Notes: generated by a model from the letters alone, not told the origin. 64,000 bases of DNA from Acinetobacter sp. WCHAc010034 (GCF_001696615.3 NZ_CP032279.1:3472001-3536000), one strand, 5' to 3'; shown: positions 26,921 through 35,880, counted from the stretch's first letter. Program-made: numbers and translations.

Positions 26921-27865
26921 CTATGACCACCAGTAGCGCAGAATATGAAAGAAAATAGGCGCAGAGAAGCAGATGGAATCAATCCGGTCCAGCATGCCGC
27001 CGTGCCCGTGAATCAGCTGCCCCCAGTCCTTTACGCCGCGGTCGCGCTTAATGGCGGACATCACCAGCCCGCCAAAAAAGCCGAAGATGCAAACAATAAA
27101 GCCGATCAGCGCAGCCTGCCAGTAGCTGAACGGCGTCAGCCAAGACATTGCCACGCCTAAGGCTGTGGCAAGGGCAATCCCGCCAATTAAGCCTTCAATG
27201 GTTTTTGACGGCGACAGAACCGGCGCGACCTTATGCTTGCCGAATAATTTTCCGCAGACATACTGCAGCACATCAGAGGTCTGCACCACCATAATCAGCC
27301 AGAGCGCCAGCCAGATTTTATCGCCCTGAAAGCCCGGAAGCTTCAAATTGATCAGTGCCGGGACATGGGAAATGCAGAATACGCAAACCATCAGCCCCCA
27401 TTGAATTTTAGCGCTGCGCTCTAAAAAAAAGGTGGTGTCTTCCTGCTTGAGCGTGGCAATTGGGATCAGTAAAAACACGTACAGCGGGATGAAGATAGAA
27501 TACAGGCCATACCAGTCGATGTAGACCAGATAATACTGATAGGGAATCACAAAATAGAACGCGATCAGCAGCGGAAAATAGTCGCCGCGCCGTGTCGGCA
27601 GCAGGCTGATAAATTCGCGCAAGGCAAACAGGGAAATCAGGCCGAACAGGATGATGAATGTGATTTTGCCGATCAGAATGGCTGTGCCTAAAACCAGCAG
27701 CATGACCCACCATGCATTGATGCGCGCGTTTAAATTGTCAATGACCGGCGCAGGCTTCAGCCCGGCTTTGCGCTTTAAAATATGCCCAATGCTTGAGGCA
27801 ATCACTAAAATAGCTGCAAAAATGCCGAACAGCAGATAGGTCATCTGCAGATTGGTTAAATTCAT
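26921..27865 (-). CDS. ynbB: CDP-diglyceride synthase paralogue (YnbB-like)
   Basis: The 314-residue inner-membrane phosphatidate cytidylyltransferase has about eight transmembrane helices. The signature SPSKTIEGLIGG and the C-terminal KDRGVKDWGQLIHGHGGMLDRIDSI are the CdsA catalytic motifs, both intact. It makes CDP-diacylglycerol from phosphatidate and CTP. It is the last gene of a six-gene operon whose other members match E. coli ynbA, ynbC and ynbD, so this is best read as ynbB, a second CDP-DAG synthase for a specialised lipid, not the housekeeping cdsA. It overlaps the acyltransferase gene by 4 bases. Confidence 0.88.
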   Translation of the reverse strand: MNLTNLQMTYLLFGIFAAILVIASSIGHILKRKAGLKPAPVIDNLNARINAWWVMLLVLGTAILIGKITFIILFGLISLFALREFISLLPTRRGDYFPLLIAFYFVIPYQYYLVYIDWYGLYSIFIPLYVFLLIPIATLKQEDTTFFLERSAKIQWGLMVCVFCISHVPALINLKLPGFQGDKIWLALWLIMVVQTSDVLQYVCGKLFGKHKVAPVLSPSKTIEGLIGGIALATALGVAMSWLTPFSYWQAALIGFIVCIFGFFGGLVMSAIKRDRGVKDWGQLIHGHGGMLDRIDSICFSAPIFFHILRYWWS

Positions 27866-28527
27866 TGATATTCAACCTCTTTTAATTTAAGCAATTCGCT
27901 TTGCGCATACTGCAGAAATTCAGCTTTATCCTGCATCAGCTGCCTGTCTAATGGACAGCCAAAGATCACGGTGGACAGCAGCGGCAGCGGAACCAAAGCG
28001 CCTTTGGGCATGACGCGCTTTAAATTGGAAATCCACACCGGAATAATTTCAACGTCTGGAAACTGCTGCTTAAGATGGTAAAGCCCGCTTTTAAACTGCA
28101 GCAGCTCAACATCATCATTTAAATTGCGCGTGCCTTCCGGGAAAAAAATAATCGAATAGCCTTCGGCAAGCACCGCTTTTACCGGCTGCAACGGGTCTTC
28201 GCCGTTCCCGCCGCTGCGCCGTATGGTGACGCCGGAAAAAGCATCCTGAATTAAAAAGCGCCGCAAACCGTCTTTCAGCCAGTAATCTGAGGCGGCAACT
28301 GGGCGGGTCCGGCAGCGGATATGCCGGGGCAAAGATGACCACAGCAAAATAAAGTCGATATGGCTGTTGTGATTGGCGTAGTAAATCCGCTGCTTCATTT
28401 CCGGCCGGCACCCGACCCACAGGCTGCGCGCGCCAGTCAGCAGGCGAGCGCCGCGCCGGGTTAGAAATGCGATAAAGCGGGCGCAGGATCGGGACAGTAA
28501 GTTGGGCTTTCTTTCGGTCTGCGGCAT
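27862..28527 (-). CDS. Lysophospholipid acyltransferase family protein (PlsC-like)
   Basis: The 221-residue protein starts at 28527 (MPQTERKPNLLSRSC); 16 earlier codons would overlap the upstream gene. The catalytic HX4D appears in ANHNSHIDFILLW and the second block in FFPEGTRNLNDD. These are motifs I and III of 1-acyl-glycerol-3-phosphate acyltransferases, which esterify the sn-2 position of lysophosphatidic acid. It lies within the ynb-like operon, 2 bases after the preceding gene and overlapping ynbB by 4, so it probably supplies phosphatidate to YnbB. Confidence 0.88.
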   Translation of the reverse strand: MPQTERKPNLLSRSCARFIAFLTRRGARLLTGARSLWVGCRPEMKQRIYYANHNSHIDFILLWSSLPRHIRCRTRPVAASDYWLKDGLRRFLIQDAFSGVTIRRSGGNGEDPLQPVKAVLAEGYSIIFFPEGTRNLNDDVELLQFKSGLYHLKQQFPDVEIIPVWISNLKRVMPKGALVPLPLLSTVIFGCPLDRQLMQDKAEFLQYAQSELLKLKEVEYQ

Positions 28528-28529
28528 GG

Positions 28530-28973
28530 TCAAATGGCCTGATGATGTATTGTTAAAGTCCAAAATGCTAAGCACATTAGGACAAGATACTGCATAAACA
28601 GCAGACAGGCTTGCGCTTTAAACAGCCGGATGCAGCCCTGAAAGCGCTCAGTCCAGCCGCGGCCGGCTTTCGCCTGAGGCATCAGCTTGAGCTGAATTAA
28701 GCTTTGGTCTAAATCTGCGGTGATTTCATGCAGCGGCTGTTCAGACTGCGCTAAGGCGTCCAGCAGCCGGGCATCGAACAGCACCCGCATGGAAAGGTAA
28801 TGATGCGCAGCCAGCAGCAGCACGCAGAAAAGCAGCGCGGAAAAGCGGTACAGGCCGGGTGAATTGGGCTGCAGCAGGAGAATAAAGCTGAACGCAAAGG
28901 CTGCATAGCCTGACAGCAGCAGCCCGCGCGTGGACTGCAGCAGTTTGCTCAGCACTGTAAAATTCATTTTCAT
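28530..28973 (-). CDS. Small membrane protein of the ynb-like operon
   Basis: The start at 28973 gives 147 residues and a four-base ATGA overlap with the upstream phosphatase gene; the open frame runs further but into that gene. Two hydrophobic helices near 15-55 (LLLSGYAAFAFSFILLL, ALLFCVLLLAAHHY) are followed by a soluble amphipathic stretch and a third helix at about 125-142. No family is recognised. Tight coupling on both sides says it works with the lipid enzymes, perhaps as a scaffold or accessory subunit. Confidence 0.78.
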   Translation of the reverse strand: MKMNFTVLSKLLQSTRGLLLSGYAAFAFSFILLLQPNSPGLYRFSALLFCVLLLAAHHYLSMRVLFDARLLDALAQSEQPLHEITADLDQSLIQLKLMPQAKAGRGWTERFQGCIRLFKAQACLLFMQYLVLMCLAFWTLTIHHQAI

Positions 28974-30331
28974 GGCGCAAGCCCTTTTAACTGGCGCTGA
29001 TAGCTTTCCAGCTGCTGCATTTGCGGCGCTCTGATGACCACCCACGGCCGCGCGGACTGAACAAGCGAAACAGCGTGCGCTGCGGATTCTGCATGGCCTT
29101 GCTGCATGAGCCACGCCGCTAAAATGGCGCTGCTGCGGGAGTAGCCCAAGGCGCAGAAAATCAGCAGCTTTTGCGCTTGGCCTGAAGAATTATCCAGCGA
29201 TCCGAACAGCTGCTGAAACTGCAGGGCTGCCTCCGCCAATTGAGCCGCCTGCAGAGGCATAAGGTCCAGGCTGATGAACTGCCGGTAAGCGCAGTCCGCC
29301 TGCACGGGAAGCTCTGCACAGGCATCAAACAGCGCAGCATAGTTCTGCGCATGGCTTGCGTTTGGAATCCGGCCCAAATAAATTTCAGCGCTTTCAATGC
29401 GGATGATCTTGGAATCTTCCGGATGCCTGCGGGTCCAAAACCGGCTGTTCAGCCATGCAAAACAGAAATAAGGCGCGAATAGCAGCCAAGCGCCTGCAGT
29501 CATTCTGCCGTTGGCCTGCTTTTGAAAAAAATGCGGGCGGTTCAGCGCATAAGCGCTGCTGACCATGAACAGGCTGGCAGCGGGGTACAGCAGCCATAAA
29601 GCCCATGAGCGGATGAAATAGGCGGCCAGCGCCAAAACCATGGCAGCGCTTAAATAGTAAAGCGCCAGTTTGAAGTGTTTCGGCTCGGTGCGCGAGAGGC
29701 GGTTATTGCGCCAAGGCGCTTTTGCCGTAACTGGAAACAGCCAGAGGCAGAGCGCGCCGGCCAATAGCCCTGTCGGAATATCAATAAAGTGATGCTGCCA
29801 TGTGGTCAGCACCGATAAGCCGATTAGGAATGCCCAAATATCGGCAACAAGCTTCCAGCGGCCGGGCGCATGGCGCCGGTAAAAATCCCACAGGATGATC
29901 AGCAGGACAATATGCAGCGAGGGCGCCTGATTAAACGGCTTGTCAAAGCCCATCAGCACATCAAACCATAAGCCGAAGAAGCCCTGCAGCTCAGGCCGTT
30001 CAAAGCTGAATTTCAGCGGAAACAGCAGGAAGCAGCTGATTGAAATCAATTGCGCCGCTAACAGGCGCAATACATGCTGGCGCAGTTCAAATTTATTCCA
30101 GCACAGCAGCAGCGACAGGCCATAAAACAGGTCAATTGACCAGTAAGGCACAATCGTCCAAGGCCAGAGCGGAATATGCTTTTCCCAGCTAAAAACCATC
30201 ACGGGAACCTCGGCCAGCCCTGCGGCATACTGGTTGGCGAAGCCGTAACTTAAAAAAAACAGCGGCGCAAGAAACAGCAGGCAGAGCAGCCCCCATCGCC
30301 ATGTGCCGCTTTGCCGAGTCAGTTCCTGCAT
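28970..30331 (-). CDS. ynbD: PAP2 phosphatase / dual-specificity phosphatase fusion (YnbD-like)
   Basis: The 453-residue inner-membrane protein starts at 30331 (MQELTRQSGTW). The N-terminal part (about 1-220) is a PAP2-type lipid phosphatase with six helices; APSLH replaces the usual PSGH and TTWQHHFID supplies the His-xxx-Asp of the third motif. Two more helices follow, then a cytoplasmic C-terminal Cys-based domain (about 310-453) with CALGYSRS, the C-X5-R loop of dual-specificity/tyrosine phosphatases. E. coli YnbD has the same fusion. It presumably dephosphorylates a phospholipid made by the operon. Confidence 0.88.
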   Translation of the reverse strand: MQELTRQSGTWRWGLLCLLFLAPLFFLSYGFANQYAAGLAEVPVMVFSWEKHIPLWPWTIVPYWSIDLFYGLSLLLCWNKFELRQHVLRLLAAQLISISCFLLFPLKFSFERPELQGFFGLWFDVLMGFDKPFNQAPSLHIVLLIILWDFYRRHAPGRWKLVADIWAFLIGLSVLTTWQHHFIDIPTGLLAGALCLWLFPVTAKAPWRNNRLSRTEPKHFKLALYYLSAAMVLALAAYFIRSWALWLLYPAASLFMVSSAYALNRPHFFQKQANGRMTAGAWLLFAPYFCFAWLNSRFWTRRHPEDSKIIRIESAEIYLGRIPNASHAQNYAALFDACAELPVQADCAYRQFISLDLMPLQAAQLAEAALQFQQLFGSLDNSSGQAQKLLIFCALGYSRSSAILAAWLMQQGHAESAAHAVSLVQSARPWVVIRAPQMQQLESYQRQLKGLAP

Positions 30332-30367
30332 GCAGACCTCTTTCATGATGAATTATGGATAGGCCGC

Positions 30368-32131
30368 TTAGGGCTTGCTTTTTAATTTTTTCGCTACGGA
30401 AACGGTAAAGATGCCGAAGTCATCAATGCATTGATCGATCTTCTGAAAGCCGGCTTCTTCCACCAGCGCATCCATTTCCGCCTGAGAGCGCAGGCGCATC
30501 ACCCATGCATTGCCTGCGCGGTGAGAGGTCAGCGCGCGGGCGATGAATTCCTGCTGCGGATGCCAAATTTGACCGGTATAAATCAGATAGCCTTCGTCTT
30601 CTACCGCTTGGCTCAGGCCTTGCAGCGACTGGCGCAGCAGATCATTATCATTGAACAGCTCATACAGTCCGGAAACCACCGCCAAATTCGGCTTTGGTTC
30701 GACATGGGCCAAAGATTCAGCATTAAAGGCGTCCGCTTCGGCAAATTGCGCAATATCCTGCAGTCCGCGCTCAGCAATCAGGGCTTGGCCGGCCTTGACA
30801 TTCACCGGGCTGTAGTCACGCAGCAAAATCGAGGCTGGACGCTGAGGCAATTGCGCTGCTGCATCTAAAATATAGCGCCCATGGCCTGCAGCGATATCCA
30901 TGATCTTCAGCGCTTTGCCCTGTTCCAGCAAGACCTTCGCGTATTTGTTCAGCAGCGCTTCAATATTCTGCTTGCGCACCCGTATGCCGCGCCAGCCAAT
31001 AGCATTCAGGTATTGGCGGTCAATAATCTTGCCGATAGGGTTTGCACTTTCAGCCTGATTGCGGTAGACGAAATCCAGCGTGCTGCCGGAGTCATAGCCG
31101 GTTTCTTCGCCAATTTTCAGCCCTTGCGACAGCAGGCTGCCAATTTTCAGGTTCTTTTTAGTCAGCGCCCAAAAAGACTGCCTGATGGATTTCGGCGGCA
31201 GCGCTGCGCTAAGGTTTTCCGCCACGGCGCAGCTGGCGCCAATTTTGTCGGCATGCAGCACATTCGGCGCCTGATACGGCTTGGCAAAGCATTGCACGAT
31301 AAAGCGGCGGATTTTCTGCAGGGCAATCCCGCGCTGCTTTTCACCTAAAGTGTCATGGTAAAAGCCGTCTAAGATATGGAATTCTTTATGCGGATGCGGC
31401 AGTTTTTGATAAAAGTCCCACTGCGGTTTCTGATGCACCACAAAATCTGAACCTGAACTCAGCACCTGCGTCGGCACATAAATATTTTGCGCATCATCGA
31501 CAATGCGTTTTGAGGCGGCGTACAGCCCCAGCAGCATGCGCACGGAAATCGCCCGGGCAATTTTCGGGTCGGTGCCGTAGCTTTGCGCGCGTTCTTTATC
31601 ATGGGTCAGCATTTTGGCTTTGACATAGCTGTTAATGAAAAAATTGCCTTTGAGCTGGCTCAGGACGCTTAAGCCGGGTTTGGCAAAAGGCACATACAGC
31701 TTAATGTCAAAGGCGGGAGAGGCTAGGCAAAGCGCGCGGATTTTAGGGGCATAGTCATGCACCCACGTAGCGGCCATGACCGCGCCAACGCTTTGCGCAA
31801 CCACGGCAATATTTTTAGAATCAATGTTATAGCGCTGCTGAATATGCTGTACAAAGTACTGAATGTCCTTGACGCAGGCGGAGAAGCTCGGCGCGTCGCC
31901 GCGTTCGCCGGGAGACTCGCCGTGGCCGCGGGCGTCCCAGGCGAAAAAGTCAAACTCAGGCAGCTGCAGCTCTTCGACCAAGTGCGCCATGCGGCCGGAG
32001 TGCTCATGGCCGCGGTGAAACAGCAGAATCGCCTTTCTGGTTTTTGATTTGGACGCGGTGCTGCGCCAATGCTGGTAAAACAGCTCAGTGCCGTCATGCG
32101 TTTTAAAGGTGTGCTGATTATTGTTATGCAT
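30368..32131 (-). CDS. ynbC: Bifunctional alpha/beta hydrolase and SAM methyltransferase (YnbC-like)
   Basis: This encodes 587 residues. The N-terminal half (about 1-280) is a monoacylglycerol-lipase-like hydrolase: LLFHRGHEHSGRM, the nucleophile in VVAQSVGAVMAA and a late His in LDGFYHDTLGE. The C-terminal half (about 330-587) is a class I methyltransferase with DIAAGHGRYILDAA and an SGLYELFND motif. E. coli YnbC has this same fusion. Substrates are unknown; the operon context points to a lipid or lipid head group. The start at 32131 (MHNNNQHTFKTHDG) is preferred over an ATG four codons upstream. Confidence 0.88.
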   Translation of the reverse strand: MHNNNQHTFKTHDGTELFYQHWRSTASKSKTRKAILLFHRGHEHSGRMAHLVEELQLPEFDFFAWDARGHGESPGERGDAPSFSACVKDIQYFVQHIQQRYNIDSKNIAVVAQSVGAVMAATWVHDYAPKIRALCLASPAFDIKLYVPFAKPGLSVLSQLKGNFFINSYVKAKMLTHDKERAQSYGTDPKIARAISVRMLLGLYAASKRIVDDAQNIYVPTQVLSSGSDFVVHQKPQWDFYQKLPHPHKEFHILDGFYHDTLGEKQRGIALQKIRRFIVQCFAKPYQAPNVLHADKIGASCAVAENLSAALPPKSIRQSFWALTKKNLKIGSLLSQGLKIGEETGYDSGSTLDFVYRNQAESANPIGKIIDRQYLNAIGWRGIRVRKQNIEALLNKYAKVLLEQGKALKIMDIAAGHGRYILDAAAQLPQRPASILLRDYSPVNVKAGQALIAERGLQDIAQFAEADAFNAESLAHVEPKPNLAVVSGLYELFNDNDLLRQSLQGLSQAVEDEGYLIYTGQIWHPQQEFIARALTSHRAGNAWVMRLRSQAEMDALVEEAGFQKIDQCIDDFGIFTVSVAKKLKSKP

Positions 32132-32160
32132 CGGTAATCCCATGTTTAAAAGTAATAAAA

Positions 32161-32787
32161 TTATTTCAAGCTGTTTTTAATCCGGTTATAGAGGGTAAGG
32201 CAGAGCAGCAGGTTAATCAGCGCAAGCAAGCCGCTGCAGAGGTAAAACAGCAGCTGCGCTGAAAATGCAAACCAGTGCTGCGCCAGTAAAATAATGCAGA
32301 TCAGGCTGAACCAGAAGGCGCGGTCGCTTTTCCCCATCGGGCCATCATAGCGCCGCTCCTGACCCACCAAGGGCGCCATTACCCCGGCATATTCCGCTAA
32401 AATGGCAAGGAAAGCCGCCAGCAGCAGCAGTTCATTCTGCACAGCGCTGAAGGCAATCAGGCAAAGATACAGCGCGGTATCGGAAATGATGTCGCAGAGT
32501 TCATTATAGAAAGCGCCCAGCTTGGACTGCTGCTGAAACTCGCGCGCCAGCATGCCATCGATGGCGTTAAAGGCCATACGCAGCAGCATCCACAAGGGAA
32601 ACAGCAGGATCAGCCAATTGACTGCATGCGTCAGGTAATAAGCATACAGGCCGGCAGCCAGCCCCACTGAAATGAACATGGCGCTCAGCGTCACTGCATT
32701 TGCACTTACGCCCATGCGGTACAGCGCTTTGACCAATGGACGCAATAAATTTTGAAATGCAGGCTTTAATTGGTAAATAGAAGGCAT
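32161..32787 (-). CDS. ynbA: CDP-alcohol phosphatidyltransferase (YnbA-like)
   Basis: The 208-residue polytopic membrane enzyme displaces CMP from CDP-diacylglycerol with an alcohol, forming a phospholipid. The family motif is DxxDGxxAR then 8 residues, GxxxDxxxD. Here it reads NAIDGMLAR, 8 residues, GAFYNELCD: the first and third aspartates are Asn, although a further Asp follows (DIISD). From memory E. coli YnbA shows similar Asn residues, so this looks like a subfamily trait and not damage. It is the first gene of the operon, 29 bases before ynbC. Confidence 0.87.
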   Translation of the reverse strand: MPSIYQLKPAFQNLLRPLVKALYRMGVSANAVTLSAMFISVGLAAGLYAYYLTHAVNWLILLFPLWMLLRMAFNAIDGMLAREFQQQSKLGAFYNELCDIISDTALYLCLIAFSAVQNELLLLAAFLAILAEYAGVMAPLVGQERRYDGPMGKSDRAFWFSLICIILLAQHWFAFSAQLLFYLCSGLLALINLLLCLTLYNRIKNSLK

Positions 32788-33057
32788 TGTCTTTATTTTA
32801 GCGTCTGATTTTGCATGGATTTTAAACGCTTTTCTCCGCTGTTTTCAATTGTATTTATTTTCCGCTGTTTTTCAGGCTTAAAATGTACGCGTTATATTTT
32901 CCGGACTTTACCGGAAATTATGCGCAATATGGACTTGAACTATAGGGCATGCGCAGCTTAAAACCAGTGAATTAAAACCACTGAATCCGTCAAGCGCTGC
33001 AAAATCGGCAATGAAAGGCATATAATGCCGGCATTGCCGTGTAAATGCTGAGAAGAA
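32788..33057. promoter_or_regulatory. Divergent control region between ynbA and the deacylase gene
   Basis: This 270-base gap separates divergent genes, so it must hold two promoters. I see a TTTCCGG/CCGGAAA inverted repeat (32898-32904 with 32911-32917) and several AT-rich -10-like stretches, but no pair strong enough to name. Confidence 0.35.
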
Positions 33058-33525
33058 ATGACGCCCGCTAGTAAACTGTTAAAATCCCGCAAAATTGAAT
33101 TTTCCATTCATGAATATGAGCATGACCCGGCCGCCAAAAGTTTTGGCCTGGAAGCGGCTGAAAAATTAGGCTTGGCGGTTGAAGAAGTGTTTAAAACGCT
33201 CATGGTCACCGATGATAAAAATTATTTTGTTGCTGTGCTTCCAGTAAACCATCAGCTGAATTTGAAAAAAGTCGCGTCTGCCGTTGGCTGTAAAAAGCTG
33301 CATATGGCAGACCCGAAAGATGCTGAACGCTTAACCGGCTATCTGGTGGGCGGCATCAGTCCAGTCGGGCAGAAGAAGCGCTTAAAGACCGTGATTGACG
33401 CTTCTGCGGAAAGCTTGGCAAAAATCTATGTCAGCGGCGGCAAGCGCGGCTTGGATATTGGCTTAAAGCCGCAGGATTTAGCGCAGGTTTTGGGCGCCAG
33501 CTTTGCTGATATTATTGATGAATAA
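33058..33525 (+). CDS. ybaK: Cys-tRNA(Pro)/Cys-tRNA(Cys) deacylase
   Basis: The 155-residue YbaK/EbsC-type editing enzyme hydrolyses mischarged Cys-tRNA(Pro). The sequence begins [24 protein letters not shown], carries the conserved Lys in VFKTLMV and the [17 protein letters not shown] segment, and ends [19 protein letters not shown], matching the family end to end. It is a single gene followed by about 180 bases without a clear terminator. Confidence 0.92.
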   Translation: MTPASKLLKSRKIEFSIHEYEHDPAAKSFGLEAAEKLGLAVEEVFKTLMVTDDKNYFVAVLPVNHQLNLKKVASAVGCKKLHMADPKDAERLTGYLVGGISPVGQKKRLKTVIDASAESLAKIYVSGGKRGLDIGLKPQDLAQVLGASFADIIDE

Positions 33526-33701
33526 TCAGCTTATTTAACGGCATAGATGCAAGTATAAGTTTTAATGCTGCTTGCATCATTGCTCACTTTTTATTCTGGA
33601 TCAAAATAAGCGTAAAACAGTACAGAATTAGAGCCTTAAGGTTGAATTCATTGCAAAAATGATCCATTTTTCCATAAGGCTATATCTTGCTTGCAGGTTA
33701 A

Positions 33702-34067
33702 TTACCGGGCAGGGCTTAAAGAGCCGGAAACTTTGAAATCTCGCGCTTTAACCCAGCCGGATGTGTCATTGCCGTTCTTGTCAATGTACATGACATAAAG
33801 CCAAGTCTGATTTTCATTTTTGAACTCCTGGTATGCAATCACCGAGTCCTTCGGTATTACAAATAGATTTTTGATCTTGCATTGATTTGATGGCGCTGAA
33901 TGGAAATAGGTGCGGAAGCCTTTATTTCCTTGAACCACAAAGCTGTATTTGGTTCCAAACATTGTCCCGTTATCATCAGCAATTTTTGCAAGGCGGTCAC
34001 ATGATGGGGAGGCCCAAACTGCCGCGCTGCAGGCTGATGCAATGGCTAAGAGGAGGAGTTTTTTCAT
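33702..34067 (-). CDS. Small periplasmic protein, SH3-like
   Basis: This encodes 121 residues with a signal peptide cleaved near residue 19 (AAVWA/SPS). Two Cys residues in the mature part (PSCDRL and NQCKIK) may pair. The segment FVIPKDSVIAYQEFKNENQTWLYVMYIDKNGNDTSGWVKARDF has the strand pattern and ending of a bacterial SH3 domain (typical GWV). Partner unknown. The gene is divergent from the membrane protein gene at 34262. Confidence 0.72.
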   Translation of the reverse strand: MKKLLLLAIASACSAAVWASPSCDRLAKIADDNGTMFGTKYSFVVQGNKGFRTYFHSAPSNQCKIKNLFVIPKDSVIAYQEFKNENQTWLYVMYIDKNGNDTSGWVKARDFKVSGSLSPAR

Positions 34068-34261
34068 TTGTCTTTTCTCTTGATTAAAGTGCGCTGCTAG
34101 GCCGAATTGGATTTATTGCCTAGCGCAATAGGCTGTAATACCGCTTTCGTGCAGTTTTTTGATTATAAAACAGTGACTAAAACTGCAGGTTATTATGATA
34201 TCAATAATTGGGCTGATATATAAAATTATTGATATTTTTCAAGATTTTTTTAGGAGAGGCA

Positions 34262-34843
34262 ATGATTGATTTAATGAAGGCGATAGAATTATTCATTAAC
34301 CGTAAAGATAAATTTAAAAAAGCTGAAGAACGCGCAACCCGCAGGGAAGTATTTTTTAAAGAAATCGCTGAGCTTGATAATAATGAAAGTTTTGATGCGG
34401 ACCGGAAAAGAGCGATGAAGAATTCAGCCGCTCAAAAATTAACAGGAAGTGGGTTGGTAACCTATGAACTTGTAGATTATTACTATAAAAATCCTAATTT
34501 TGTTAATTTTGAAATCATTGCTCCAGTCGTTGCATTTTGGGATCAAACCTTAATAAAAACTTATGATGATAAAGAGCAAATTATTAAGCTGGAGTTTAAC
34601 CGCTGGGCATATAGAAAAGAACAGTTAATGGCTTTGTCTTCATGCATGATTATGCTGTTAGCGCTATGGTTCTTTTTTAATTATGGACATGCTGCTATTC
34701 ATGCCATTTCATCAAATCTTTATATTAGTCAGAGCATTGTAGCTATCGCTTATTGCATTTTACTGCTGGGGTTGATGTCCGGCTTTATATTTGCCACATT
34801 TCTGTTCTTAACCTTAATGGATTTAAAAAGGCTGATTAAATAG
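34262..34843 (+). CDS. Two-helix membrane protein of unknown function
   Basis: The start at 34262 (MIDLMKAIELF) is set by an AGGAG site 7 bases upstream, giving 193 residues. The first 130 residues are soluble and highly charged. Two transmembrane helices follow (about 132-150 and 165-188) with a short basic tail. It is more AT-rich than its neighbours. I do not recognise a family; possible roles are speculative. Confidence 0.7.
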   Translation: MIDLMKAIELFINRKDKFKKAEERATRREVFFKEIAELDNNESFDADRKRAMKNSAAQKLTGSGLVTYELVDYYYKNPNFVNFEIIAPVVAFWDQTLIKTYDDKEQIIKLEFNRWAYRKEQLMALSSCMIMLLALWFFFNYGHAAIHAISSNLYISQSIVAIAYCILLLGLMSGFIFATFLFLTLMDLKRLIK

Positions 34844-35012
34844 CGCTGCATAGCTTATGCAGAAAAGCAGCCGAATAGCCCTTTTTGACTGGAAAGAGCA
34901 TAAAATCAGCCATGTCAGCCGATATCATGGCTTTTATGCTTTGATTTTCGGGATAAGCTGTTAAAAATACTGTATTATTTGATGCGAATGATTTTTATTA
35001 ACACTTTTAACA

Positions 35013-35510
35013 ATGCATAAACATCTGATCCTGCTTTTTGCTTTATCTGCGCCCAATTGGGCATTTTCCGCCAGTTATGATCCGGACTTCAGCCAGCCCA
35101 TACAGCTTTCAGGGGATTCATTAGGGCTGAACTTAAATTCTGGTGAAGGCGCCTACAAGGGAAACTTTACAGCAGTACAAGGCTCCATGAAGCTGGAAGG
35201 AAGTGAAATTCAGTTCAAGCAGAAGAAAAATAAGGAATTGGATAAAATTATTGCCAAGGGGCAGCCGGTTAAATTTCAAAAAAAGAGCCATCAAACAGGA
35301 GAATGGATCAAAGGCCACGCGCAAAACGTAATATATGATGCCACTAAACAGGAGATTAGGCTGGAAGGAAATGCGGAAATTAGCGGCGGCTTCGGCAAAA
35401 GCTTCAAAAGCGCCATTATTATTTATAGGCCGGCGGCTGGAGAGATTGAAGCCAGAGGCGATGCTAAAACTAGAGTCCGCGCAGTGATCCCGCCGAATAG
35501 TCCGAAATAA
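35013..35510 (+). CDS. Orphan LptA/OstA-like periplasmic protein
   Basis: The 165-residue protein has a signal peptide cleaved after about residue 19 (WAFSA/SYD). The mature protein shows the OstA-N beta-jellyroll pattern: IQLSGDSLGLNLNSGEGAYKGNFTAVQGSMKLEGSEIQFKQ, then AQNVIYDATKQEIRLEGNAEI, as in LptA, which bridges LPS transport across the periplasm. The usual neighbours lptB, lptC and rpoN are absent, so it is a paralogue or relocated copy. It could be a second LPS/LOS-binding protein; this is inference from fold alone. It ends in a terminator at 35556. Confidence 0.8.
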   Translation: MHKHLILLFALSAPNWAFSASYDPDFSQPIQLSGDSLGLNLNSGEGAYKGNFTAVQGSMKLEGSEIQFKQKKNKELDKIIAKGQPVKFQKKSHQTGEWIKGHAQNVIYDATKQEIRLEGNAEISGGFGKSFKSAIIIYRPAAGEIEARGDAKTRVRAVIPPNSPK

Positions 35511-35555
35511 AGCATGCTGAGCGCTGCATGCTAATTGAAGCTGCCTTTTGAGGCT

Positions 35556-35591
35556 AATGCCAGTCAGTTAAGAAGTTGGCTGGCATTTTTT
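35556..35591 (+). terminator. Terminator of the LptA-like gene
   Basis: AATGCCAG and CTGGCATT pair around a 16-base loop and are followed by TTTT. Its left half is the same 17-base sequence (35556-35572) found inverted at 8784-8800, so the terminator is built from a dispersed intergenic repeat. Confidence 0.65.
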
Positions 35592-35744
35592 AAATTCTAG
35601 AATCTTTTAAATATAGATAATCTATTTTAAAAACAATTATATATTGTACTTTTGGTAAAATTAGATCATTTATGCGTTCTTAAGTTTCAGCGCTTGCACT
35701 GCCTCATTTTTCCTTTAGAAATTTAAACACCTTTGCGCAGGCAA

Positions 35745-35880
35745 GATCTTACTTTGGAAAGCCCCAAAGTAACAAAAGTCTTTTGTTACTCATACACGGC
35801 ATCCTGAGCCAGTTTTAAGCACTGCTTTAAAATGCAGCGCAAGGGATGGGCAACGTGCGGCATTCATGCCGCATCGCGTA
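35745..35880. repeat. Structured non-coding element with three hairpins
   Basis: The 572-base gap 35511-36082 has no intact gene. It holds a perfect 9-bp hairpin (35749-35757 with 35764-35772), then an overlapping 10-bp hairpin AGTAACAAAA with TTTTGTTACT starting inside the first one's right arm, then a 7-bp hairpin with TTCA loop (35856-35862 with 35867-35873). The first two are mutually exclusive. Similar accounts of fold-back sequence near 'ACTTTGG...CCAAAGT' occur as dispersed elements in many gamma-proteobacteria. Whether it is transcribed is unknown. Confidence 0.5.
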
